Positions 1 to 5,805 of a DNA stretch of 64,000 bases are shown piece after piece; the first letter of the stretch is position 1; every line of letters begins with the position of its first letter. Both the position numbers and the translations under genes were made by a program. The notes below the pieces were generated by a model, which was not told where the DNA came from, searched no databases, and saw only the letters and a program-made list of their open reading frames with translations. The stretch covers positions 4,958,501-5,022,500 of the forward strand of contig NZ_CP082362.1 in NCBI RefSeq assembly GCF_020740535.1, written 5' to 3'. This DNA is from Streptomyces profundus. Lineage in GTDB: Bacteria > Actinomycetota > Actinomycetes > Streptomycetales > Streptomycetaceae.

Positions 1-104
1 CGCTGTCCCGGTTTCTCGTTTCGTCCCGCTTGGTCGCCGCCATGAGGAAATCATTGCCCCAGGAAGTGGCGTCTGTGTGTTTCTTTCCCGTCATGGACTA
101 AAGA

Positions 105-938
105 TCATGAACGGCAAGCTGCGGACCACTCCGCCAACAGGGCCCGCGCGTCGTCCCCGAACAACGCATAACTCTCCAGTGTGGAGAACAGCTCCAGGTG
201 CATTTCGATGTCTCTCGGGTCTTTCAGGATCACGATACCGGTCGTGTTCTCGACAGTGGCCAGCGTGTTGTCGTAGACGGTGAAGGTGTCCATCGGAGCT
301 ATGAGCTTGTGTCCGGAGATTGGGATCACGCCGAGCCTCACATTCTCAAGGTGAGTCAATGAGGCCAACCGGTCAATCTGCATAGCCATCGCAGCCGGGG
401 GTAGGAGCGGCCATCTCACGGCCTGCTCAGTCAAGATGAAGGTAAACCGCTTCTTCGTGTCGTAAAGAACCTCTTGCCGCTCCAGTTTCCTCGCGACCGT
501 CTTGGTGACATCGGCCGGGGAATGGGCGAGGCTGGCCCGGATGTACTCGTGTGTGGAAAGCAGTCCGGTAATCATCGAAAGCAGGAAGAAGCGGAACTCC
601 GTACACGAGGATTCAAGGGCGGCAAGTTCGGTTTGCTTCTTCTCCAGGCCCCTACGCCGCAGCGAACGCAGGTCTTGCCATTCGGTGTTGGCCAGTCTCG
701 CGAGGGCTACGGCCTCCTCGATGACTTCGGGCGGAGCCACGACGGCTCGGAGGATTCTCTCCAGATCCAGCAGGCTCGGTTGGGCTTTCCCGTTCTCGAT
801 TCGGCTGATCTTCGATTGGGACATATTGCAACGTCGAGCGAGCCGGTCCCCAGTGAGACCGGCTCGCTTGCGTAGTTCTTTCAGCAGGGCCGCCAGTTCC
901 TGTTTCTGCTGGCCCAACTGCTCAGGGTCGAACGTCAC
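105..938 (-). CDS. Helix-turn-helix regulator with DUF5753 domain (Scr1-type)
   Basis: Cytoplasmic DNA-binding regulator of the large streptomycete XRE/DUF5753 class. After a short lead the protein has an HTH_XRE domain (about residues 15-70; motif GDRLARRCNMSQSKISRIEN) and then a DUF5753 ligand/partner domain to the end (WPLLPP, LGVIPI and DTFTVYDN are typical core segments). The frame is open to an ATG at 992, but I chose the GTG at 938 because it overlaps the stop of the upstream DUF6879 gene as GTGA, the coupling used throughout this window, and still leaves an intact HTH domain. It is the last gene of a three-gene minus operon with the small protein at 1431-1640 and the DUF6879 protein. 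By family it should work with the small partner proteins; its target is unknown. Confidence 0.85.
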   Translation of the reverse strand: MTFDPEQLGQQKQELAALLKELRKRAGLTGDRLARRCNMSQSKISRIENGKAQPSLLDLERILRAVVAPPEVIEEAVALARLANTEWQDLRSLRRRGLEKKQTELAALESSCTEFRFFLLSMITGLLSTHEYIRASLAHSPADVTKTVARKLERQEVLYDTKKRFTFILTEQAVRWPLLPPAAMAMQIDRLASLTHLENVRLGVIPISGHKLIAPMDTFTVYDNTLATVENTTGIVILKDPRDIEMHLELFSTLESYALFGDDARALLAEWSAACRS

Positions 939-1447
939 CAGTTTGCGTACTCCAGGAATGAAACCGACTCGGTTACGGCGATCCGCTTCCACTGTCGATA
1001 CTGCTCTGGGTCGCCGTCATACAGTTCACGGCTTATCTGTGTGCCATCCGCTCGGTAGTTCATGAGGACCACCTTGGAGTCATCGAACATCCAGAAATCC
1101 TGATGCGGAAGTCCCGGATTCTCCCGGTCAGTGAGATCGAGGATGCGGATATTTTCGCCCGCCTTCACGTGATGGCGATAGTAGTACTCGAATTCGAACC
1201 GGAGATAGTCCGAGAGCGGACGGGTCACTACATGCACCCTGCCGACGCTCTTTCCTTCCGAAGTCCATTGCCTAACCTCGGCCATCCAGGCCGAGGTGTA
1301 ATCGTCGGGAGACTTTTCCCCGGCGAGAAACTTATTCAGTTTCTCGGCTTCCTGGGGCATGGCGTAGATGGGCAGCGTTTCCAGCCGCCACGCCTCACGC
1401 TCCATGGAATCGAAGCAGTCGTTCCATGCGTCACCATCCAAGTGCAT
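935..1447 (-). CDS. DUF6879 family protein
   Basis: About 170 residues, beginning MHLDGDAWNDCFDSMEREAW and ending SVSFLEYANW. The aromatic-rich body (RLETLPIYAMPQE, DYLRFEFEYYYRHH, DFWMFDDSKVVLMNY) is that of the actinobacterial DUF6879 family, which is regularly found beside HTH/DUF5753 regulators. No signal peptide, membrane segment or catalytic motif is visible. The frame is open further upstream to 1726, but that region is unlike the family and overlaps the preceding small gene, so the ATG at 1447 is preferred. Its first 17 bases overlap the upstream gene's end and its stop overlaps the downstream regulator start, so all three are probably co-translated. A regulator partner or antitoxin-like role is possible from context only. 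Confidence 0.8.
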   Translation of the reverse strand: MHLDGDAWNDCFDSMEREAWRLETLPIYAMPQEAEKLNKFLAGEKSPDDYTSAWMAEVRQWTSEGKSVGRVHVVTRPLSDYLRFEFEYYYRHHVKAGENIRILDLTDRENPGLPHQDFWMFDDSKVVLMNYRADGTQISRELYDGDPEQYRQWKRIAVTESVSFLEYANW

Positions 1448-1640
1448 GGAATGCCTCCCTGAGAACCGCCTCCGGGATCTCCACGAGCCCCTCGCCGGCG
1501 GGCGGGGTGAAGGCGCCGGACACGTCTCCCTGCACCACGAATGATCCGGTTGCAGTGCGATACACGTTCGGGCAGTCCTTCTCTCCGCACTCGCCGTTTC
1601 CGTTACCCGTGAGCCGCGTGAGTGCCGAACGTTCGGACAT
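1431..1640 (-). CDS. Small conserved protein, first gene of the DUF6879/HTH operon
   Basis: A 69-residue protein starting MSERSALTRLTGNGNGECGE. The ATG at 1640 follows a GAGGGGG ribosome binding site about 8 bases upstream; an earlier in-frame ATG at 1718 lacks one. It has a single Cys pair (CGEKDC), a VVQGDVSGA stretch and an EIPEAVLREA C-terminal helix, similar in layout to the DUF397-sized partner proteins of XRE/DUF5753 operons. It overlaps the DUF6879 gene by 17 bases. Function unknown; probably a small partner of the regulator three genes down. Confidence 0.7.
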   Translation of the reverse strand: MSERSALTRLTGNGNGECGEKDCPNVYRTATGSFVVQGDVSGAFTPPAGEGLVEIPEAVLREAFHALGW

Positions 1641-1710
1641 GCCAAACCCCCTCGCTCTGGCCCGGTCGGGCCGCCTACCCAACGAAAGTAGAGGGGGACG
1701 TGCTTCACGT

Positions 1711-1747
1711 CTATGCATGAAAGCAACTATGCGTGTCCTTGCATAAA
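1711..1747. promoter_or_regulatory. Candidate operator repeats upstream of the DUF6879/HTH operon
   Basis: CTATGCATG at 1711-1719 and CTATGCGTG at 1728-1736 are direct repeats 17 bases apart, and an inverted TTGCATAAA lies at 1739-1747. They sit about 70-100 bases upstream of the first gene of the operon (start 1640) in a locally AT-richer stretch. Position and spacing suit binding by the operon's own HTH regulator. No binding evidence; inference only. Confidence 0.35.
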
Positions 1748-1779
1748 CACGTTCCCGGCCATGTAGTGCGAGCCGCGAC

Positions 1780-2090
1780 TGGGCGGGTGCGGTTGTCGTG
1801 TGACGGGTCGGGGGTTGGCGGGTGTGGGGTGGTGGCGCGGCAGCGGTGGGCGGTTTACGTGGCGGGTTGTCGCCCGGGTTTCCGTGGCGTGCGGATGGCT
1901 GTGTGAGGGCTGGCTGGGAGGGGGAGGTCGTGGGGCGGGGTGGGGTATTGCCGTCGACGGGGTGGTCGGGTGGTTGGGGTGGGCGCCGGACGGGCGCGGG
2001 GAGGTGTTGTCTTCTCGGGACGGTATGCCGGTGGGGGTTCGGGTTGCGCGCACCCTGCTGCGCAGGGCCTCTCGCGGTGCCGCGCCTGTT
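1780..2090 (+). repeat. ~300-bp intergenic repeat, copy A
   Basis: This stretch matches, with many substitutions and small gaps, the reverse complement of 5383-5712. Shared landmarks in order: GGTTGTCGTGTGACG, GGCAGCGGTG, TACGTGGCGGGT, CGGGTTTCCGT, GGGCTGGCTGGGA, GCCGTCGACGGG, GCCGGTGGGGGTTCG and CGCGCACCCTGCT. Near its right end it carries a CCCTGC-TGC-GCAGGG hairpin, conserved with a changed loop in the other copy. It contains no recognisable transposase or known RNA family. Copies A and B face opposite ways around the 2.1-5.4 kb regulator block. Confidence 0.8.
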
Positions 2091-2136
2091 TGAATCCGCA
2101 CCGTTTCGTCGGGCTGCCGTCGGCGGGGATGGGAAC

Positions 2137-2161
2137 GGCCCACGCCGCAGGGGCGTGGGCC
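2137..2161 (-). terminator. Terminator-like hairpin after the first DUF397 copy
   Basis: Arms GGCCCACGCC (2137-2146) and GGCGTGGGCC (2152-2161) are perfectly complementary around a 5-base loop. It lies 26 bases past the stop of the minus-strand DUF397 gene ending at 2187. There is no T-tract, as is usual for streptomycete terminators. Confidence 0.6.
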
Positions 2162-2186
2162 GGGTTGGGGGTCGTCGGGGGTGGGG

Positions 2187-2390
2187 TCAGTGCTTGAGGT
2201 GGTTGATGAAGGTCGTCCAGGTGGGGGTGGGGAGGACGAGTGCGGGGCCGGGGTTCTTGCTGTCGCGGATGGGGATCGCGCCGGGGTAGCCGTCGGCGAC
2301 CTCGACGCACTCCCCGTTGCCCGCGCTCCTGAGGGGTTTGCGCCAGGTGGCGTGGGCGAGGTCCCTGGCCTGGCTCGGTTCGCTGTTCAT
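2187..2390 (-). CDS. DUF397 domain protein, distal tandem copy
   Basis: A 67-residue DUF397 protein (MNSEPSQARDLAHATWRKPL ... SKNPGPALVLPTPTWTTFIN), the small partner usually encoded next to XRE/DUF5753 regulators. It is about 80% identical to the copy at 2456-2659 and the same length. The duplicated unit is about 225 bp of matching DNA with a period of 269 bp. It includes a remnant of the upstream regulator's last codons (reads KNRMSEL then stop) directly before this start. Unlike the proximal copy it is separated from the regulator by a strong hairpin at 2414-2442, so it may be poorly transcribed. DUF397 function is not settled; in Scr1-type loci it behaves like a toxin/antitoxin-type partner. 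Confidence 0.85.
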   Translation of the reverse strand: MNSEPSQARDLAHATWRKPLRSAGNGECVEVADGYPGAIPIRDSKNPGPALVLPTPTWTTFINHLKH

Positions 2391-2413
2391 AGCTCCGACA
2401 TCCTGTTCTTGAC

Positions 2414-2442
2414 GATGCCGGCGTCTCGGAGACGCCGGCATC
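2414..2442 (-). terminator. Perfect hairpin between the two DUF397 copies
   Basis: GATGCCGGCGTC (2414-2425) and GACGCCGGCATC (2431-2442) form a perfect 12-bp stem with loop TCGGA. It lies just past the proximal DUF397 copy on the minus strand and before the distal copy, so it probably terminates the regulator operon. Confidence 0.65.
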
Positions 2443-2455
2443 CTCGCTCAGTGGG

Positions 2456-2659
2456 TCAGTGCTTGAGGTGGTCGACGAAGGTCGTCCAGGCGTGCGTCGG
2501 GAGGACGAGTGCGGGGCCCGGGTTCTTGCTGTCGCGGACGGGGACCGCGCCGGGGAAGCCGTCGGCGACCTCGACGCACTCCCCGTTGCCCTGACTCCGG
2601 AGAGGCTTGCGCCAGGTGGCGTGGGCCAGGTCGATGGCCTGGCCCGTTCCGCTGTTCAT
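2456..2659 (-). CDS. DUF397 domain protein, proximal tandem copy
   Basis: A 67-residue DUF397 protein (MNSGTGQAIDLAHATWRKPL ... NPGPALVLPTHAWTTFVDHL). The ATG at 2659 overlaps the stop of the regulator gene as ATGA, so translation is coupled. The family core is RKPLRSQGNGECVEVA, with the invariant Cys and a PVRDSKNPG turn. It is the likely working partner of the adjacent HTH/DUF5753 regulator. The copy at 2187-2390 arose from it, or the reverse, by tandem duplication. Confidence 0.9.
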   Translation of the reverse strand: MNSGTGQAIDLAHATWRKPLRSQGNGECVEVADGFPGAVPVRDSKNPGPALVLPTHAWTTFVDHLKH

Positions 2660-3504
2660 AGCTCGGACATCCTGTTCTTGATCAGTGCCAGCGTCTGGGG
2701 GATGCTGGCCGCGTTGGCTCGCAGGTTGTCGAACAGCAACTCGTAGCGCTCGCTGTCGCGGACATACGGATCGCTGTTGGACTCGACATACACCACGTCC
2801 GGATCCTCCTGATGTTCGAACTGGAGGATGACGAACGGCCCTACCAGTGTCCCCGGATGGGCACCGTTGGAGAAGGGGATCACCTGGAGCAGGATGTTGG
2901 GTCGCTCGCACAGCTCCAGCAGCCGGCCGAGCTGCTCCTTCATCACCTGGGGCCCGCCCACCACCCGGGCGATCGCCGACTCGTCGATCACGGCCCGAAT
3001 CTGCACAGGACTGGCCAGTTTGAGCAACTCCTGGCGCTGCAACCGCACATCGTGGCGCTGTTCGGCCGTGTCATCGCTCATCCCGGGCACGGTGGAGCGG
3101 TTGACCGCCTCGGCATAGCGGCTGGTCTGGAAGAGGCCGGGGATGACGGGCTGGTAGGTCAGGATGGTCTTGGCCTCCGCTTCGAGGCCGATATAGGTCG
3201 AGTACGGGATATCGGTGTAGAGCTGCCACCAGCCCTTCTTCCGTGCCTCCTTGGCCAGCTTGATCAGCTTCTCCCGTTCTTCCCCGTGCACCTCGAAGAG
3301 GTCGAGGAACGCGGTCACATCCGCCAGGGTGGGCGCCCAGCGCCCCGTCTCCGTGCGGGACATCTTCGAGGCGGTCCACTTCAACTTCCGGGCCACCTCG
3401 GCTGACTTGAGGTTGGCGTTCTCGCGGAGTCGCCTCAGCTCTTGTCCCAGTCGGCGGCGTCGGACCACCGGGCTCGCAGTCGTCATGTCGGCAGTGTGCG
3501 CCAT
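2656..3504 (-). CDS. XRE-family regulator with DUF5753 domain
   Basis: About 282 residues. N-terminal HTH_XRE (LGQELRRLRENANLKSAEVA, then WTASKMSRTETGRWAP) is followed by a DUF5753 domain (VIPGLFQTSRYAEAVNR, IRAVIDESAIARVVGG, LLQVIPFSNGAHPG, VVYVESNSDPYVRD). It is a cytoplasmic DNA-binding regulator, a second example of the class seen at 105-938. Two starts are possible, ATG at 3504 and ATG at 3486; neither has a clear ribosome binding site and the HTH is intact with either. The frame is open to 3636 but that part is unlike the family. The stop overlaps the DUF397 start. A divergent ATPase gene starts at 3675 across a 170-bp promoter region. Confidence 0.9.
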   Translation of the reverse strand: MAHTADMTTASPVVRRRRLGQELRRLRENANLKSAEVARKLKWTASKMSRTETGRWAPTLADVTAFLDLFEVHGEEREKLIKLAKEARKKGWWQLYTDIPYSTYIGLEAEAKTILTYQPVIPGLFQTSRYAEAVNRSTVPGMSDDTAEQRHDVRLQRQELLKLASPVQIRAVIDESAIARVVGGPQVMKEQLGRLLELCERPNILLQVIPFSNGAHPGTLVGPFVILQFEHQEDPDVVYVESNSDPYVRDSERYELLFDNLRANAASIPQTLALIKNRMSEL

Positions 3505-3674
3505 GAGCTGACACCCTGTCGACTCCCACTGCAATTTCACTCTGAGGTGGTATTGCGTTTCAGGTGCCCCCGGGCCATTCTGTCTCACGACGCGGAGCGC
3601 TCGCACGGTTACGGGGCGTTCGCCTCGTCTGCCCACCCATATGCGCGTCTCGCGCGGGCCCCGGGAGGTGTCCA

Positions 3675-4100
3675 GTGATCATCATCCCTCATCTCACCGC
3701 CGAACAGGGCGTCTACACCTGGGAGTTAACGGCTCGGGTGCGGGATGTCGAGCGCTGGCGGGCGGTCGCGGCGGTCGTTGTGCAGCGGCTCGGCGGTGAC
3801 GCTGAGGCAGTGGAGCTGGCGCGGCTTGGCGTGAGCGAGTTGCTCTGCAATGTCGCCAAGCATGTGGCACACGACCCCCGTTGCAGGCTGGAAATCACTC
3901 GTGCGAGTGAAATTGTCTGCGTCTCCGTGGACGACCACTCGCCCCAGGAGCCCATCGCCGTTGCTGTCGACTGGAGTTCGGAGTCCGGGCGGGGCCTCTG
4001 GCTGCTGGGCGAGCTGGTCCAGGAGTGGGGCTTCTCCCGTCGGGGAGAGGGGAAGTCCGTCTGGCTCCGCTTCCCGATCGCGAGCCGGGGCGCACGGTGA
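3675..4100 (+). CDS. ATP-binding protein, RsbW-like (HATPase_c_2)
   Basis: A 141-residue single-domain GHKL ATPase of the anti-sigma-factor/serine-kinase type that is very numerous in Streptomyces. Visible motifs are the N box (VSELLCNVAKHV), a D-containing G1 region (VSVDDHSPQEP) and the GRGLWLLGEL G2 loop, followed by the C-terminal strand KSVWLRFPI. The start is the GTG at 3675, preceded by GGGAGG at the right spacing. Its stop overlaps the next start as GTGA. Likely role: binds ATP and regulates or phosphorylates a partner protein; no anti-sigma antagonist gene is visible beside it. It is divergent from the XRE regulator, a common pairing. Confidence 0.88.
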   Translation: MIIIPHLTAEQGVYTWELTARVRDVERWRAVAAVVVQRLGGDAEAVELARLGVSELLCNVAKHVAHDPRCRLEITRASEIVCVSVDDHSPQEPIAVAVDWSSESGRGLWLLGELVQEWGFSRRGEGKSVWLRFPIASRGAR

Positions 4101-4504
4101 GCGGGCCGGCCGGGGCGCCCGTCGACTGGGAGTTCCTGCTCCCGGCGCCGGGGCGGAGGGAGGACAACACATGGGTGTTCGGGCCCTGTTGGTTCTTCTG
4201 CGGGCACCAGATCACGGGCGTGCTCTGGATCGGGTGCGTCACCAGCGTGGGGGCCAACGCCCCGCTCTACGCGTGCGGTCCATGCCTGGAGCAACTCCAC
4301 GCCATGGCCTGGGACTTCGCGGAGGCCGCCCTGGCGGCGCCGACGGACGGGAACGGGCGGGCGTCGCCGCTCTACCGGCCGGTGACGGCGACGGACAACC
4401 CGCCCGCCACCGGGCGACGTCGTCGGGTGGCGCGCACCGCGTTCGGGGCCCGGCTGGCGCAAGCGACACCAACCTGTGAGACGGAGAGGGAGGATCCGGG
4501 GTGA
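4097..4504 (+). CDS. Hypothetical protein with Cys-rich core
   Basis: 135 residues, GTG start overlapping the upstream stop (GTGA). The centre has spaced Cys/His residues (GPCWFFCGHQITG, WIGCVTSVG, YACGPCLEQLHAM) that could bind a metal, and an Arg-rich C-terminal tail (GRRRRVARTAFGARL). I do not recognise the family. It is co-translated with the ATPase before it and the small membrane protein after it, so it may belong to the same regulatory set. Confidence 0.65.
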   Translation: MSGPAGAPVDWEFLLPAPGRREDNTWVFGPCWFFCGHQITGVLWIGCVTSVGANAPLYACGPCLEQLHAMAWDFAEAALAAPTDGNGRASPLYRPVTATDNPPATGRRRRVARTAFGARLAQATPTCETEREDPG

Positions 4505-4854
4505 CCGAGATCGTCAAGGGCGCGGACTGGGTGCTGACGGAGGAGCGTGGGCCCGGGGTGCCGGAGGGTATCTACGGCGCGGAGTGCATGACGTGCGAGG
4601 CCAGGTCCCCGCTCTTCGACGACGATCCACTTCCGATAGCGGTCTGGAGCATTCACCACACACAGGATGAACCGGGACACACGCTCTTTCTCGCCCGCAC
4701 GGAGCGGCACTGGCGGGTCGTGGCCCGCCCCGATCCGCCGGCCCCGCCGCCCGCGAACGGTGGGGGCGGAGTCGCAGGGCCGGTGTTCGTCGGGTTGATG
4801 TGCCTGCTCACCGCCCTGGCCGGGCTGCTGCCCGGACTCCAGCTGGCCAACTGA
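4501..4854 (+). CDS. Small protein with a C-terminal membrane segment
   Basis: 117 residues from a GTG at 4501 that overlaps the previous stop. The first ~75 residues contain a CMTC pair and a WSIHHTQDEPGHTLFLARTE-type stretch seen in small streptomycete proteins that accompany XRE/DUF397 loci (DUF7848-like; family call from memory, uncertain). A Pro/Gly linker follows, then a hydrophobic segment GPVFVGLMCLLTALAGLLPG near the C-terminus, so it is probably tail-anchored. Function unknown. Confidence 0.65.
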   Translation: MTEIVKGADWVLTEERGPGVPEGIYGAECMTCEARSPLFDDDPLPIAVWSIHHTQDEPGHTLFLARTERHWRVVARPDPPAPPPANGGGGVAGPVFVGLMCLLTALAGLLPGLQLAN

Positions 4855-4887
4855 CCTGTCAAACCAGCCAATCGATCAAGGGAAGTC

Positions 4888-5346
4888 ATGCGTACGACGA
4901 TTGTCCGCTCCAGCCTGCCCATCTCCTTCCATATCCTGGCCACCACCCAGACCAACCATGTGCTGATGGTGCGCGGCACGCACGAGGGAGTCGACGACGG
5001 CTGGGTGCTGCCTCACGGACAGCTCCCCGACGGACGCTGCATGATCCTCACCGCCCGCGAACTCCTCATGGACGCCACCGGCTGTGATCGCGCCCTGTCC
5101 GAGGTCCTCGCCTTCGCGCCCACCACCGACGACAACGGTCACCTCAACGGGCTCGCCTATGTCCTGAACGGTGGGGTCCTCCCCGATGTGCCGTCCCACG
5201 CGCCCAAGGACGGGGCGAGTTGGGTGCCCATGCGGGAGCTGCACGAGCCGCCGGCCCTCTACCAGTACGCCATCGTCGCCGCCGGGCAGCGACGCATGCT
5301 TCCCCTCCTCGTCAACGGCGACCGCCCGGAGGCCACCTTCTGTTGA
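4888..5346 (+). CDS. Nudix-fold protein with degenerate Nudix box
   Basis: 152 residues; the ATG at 4888 follows AGGGAAGTC. The N-terminal strands, then GWVLPHGQLPDGR and TARELLMDATG, match the Nudix box layout. The REuxEExGu signature reads RELLMDATG here: the two catalytic glutamates are replaced (Met and Asp), so hydrolase activity is doubtful. No membrane segment. It follows the small membrane protein by 33 bases and ends before repeat copy B. Similar degenerate Nudix proteins occur in streptomycete regulatory gene sets; possibly a nucleotide-binding regulator. Confidence 0.65.
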   Translation: MRTTIVRSSLPISFHILATTQTNHVLMVRGTHEGVDDGWVLPHGQLPDGRCMILTARELLMDATGCDRALSEVLAFAPTTDDNGHLNGLAYVLNGGVLPDVPSHAPKDGASWVPMRELHEPPALYQYAIVAAGQRRMLPLLVNGDRPEATFC

Positions 5347-5382
5347 GCCGCCGCACAGGGGCCGGCGCCCCGCCGTTCCCAA

Positions 5383-5712
5383 GTCGCCCCACCCTGGCGG
5401 CGGTCGGGGCAAGCGACGGCGTGGCGCCGCGAGAGGCCCTGCGGAGCAGGGTGCGCGCCTCGCGAACCCCCACCGGCGGGCCGTCCCAAGACCAGAAAAA
5501 GTCCCCGCGCCCACCCGGCGCCATCCCAGCCACTCGACCACCCGTCGACGGCGAACCCCGCCCACCCCGCGACCTCCCCTTCCCAGCCAGCCCTTCACAG
5601 TCATCCGCCCCCAACGGAAACCCGGCCGATCACCCGCCACGTAGGCCGCTCACCGCTGCCGCACCCCACACCCCCGACACGTCACACGACAACCACACCC
5701 GCCCCGACCGGA
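5383..5712 (-). repeat. ~300-bp intergenic repeat, copy B
   Basis: Reverse complement of this stretch matches copy A (1780-2090); see that entry for the landmarks. In copy B the element reads on for about 45 bp past the point where copy A stops (region 5383-5425). The internal hairpin is CCCTGC-TCC-GCAGGG with an outer GCGAG/CTCGC pairing. Both copies lie past the ends of genes, not upstream of starts. Confidence 0.8.
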
Positions 5713-5720
5713 CGCCGCCG

Positions 5721-5780
5721 CGACGACGCCCCACCCCGGCGGTGGTCAGGGCCAGCGACGGCGTGGCACCGCGAGGGGGT
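5721..5780 (-). repeat. Truncated third copy (C) of the intergenic repeat
   Basis: CGCCCCACCCCGGCGG, TGGTCAGGGCCAGCGACGG and CGTGGCACCGCGAG follow the same order as 5385-5435 of copy B, in the same orientation. Only the end of the element is present, directly beside copy B. Confidence 0.6.
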
Positions 5781-5805
5781 TGCCGGCGCAGCGCATGCGT
5801 CCCGC

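Larger units (their letters stand above)
1641..2186. other. Non-coding stretch: promoter region, repeat copy A and a terminator hairpin
   Basis: No convincing gene. From left to right it holds the promoter/operator region of the minus operon (about 1641-1750), the plus-orientation copy of the ~300-bp repeat (1780-2090), and a GC hairpin (2137-2161) that can end transcription of the DUF397 copy on the minus strand. Long open frames here on both strands are composition artefacts of very high GC. Confidence 0.7.
5347..5805. other. Non-coding stretch between convergent genes, filled by repeat copy B and fragment C
   Basis: No supported gene. The space between the Nudix-like gene and the convergent glycerophosphotransferase gene is occupied by the minus-orientation copy of the ~300-bp repeat (5383-5712) and a short extra piece of the same element (5721-5780). 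Confidence 0.7.

Noticed and set aside
1800..2093. Protein-coding gene inside repeat copy A
   Set aside because: The frame is also open in copy B and shares a short peptide (VARTLLRRASRGA-like), but frames outside that stretch do not agree and there is no ribosome binding site; the DNA repeat explains the similarity.
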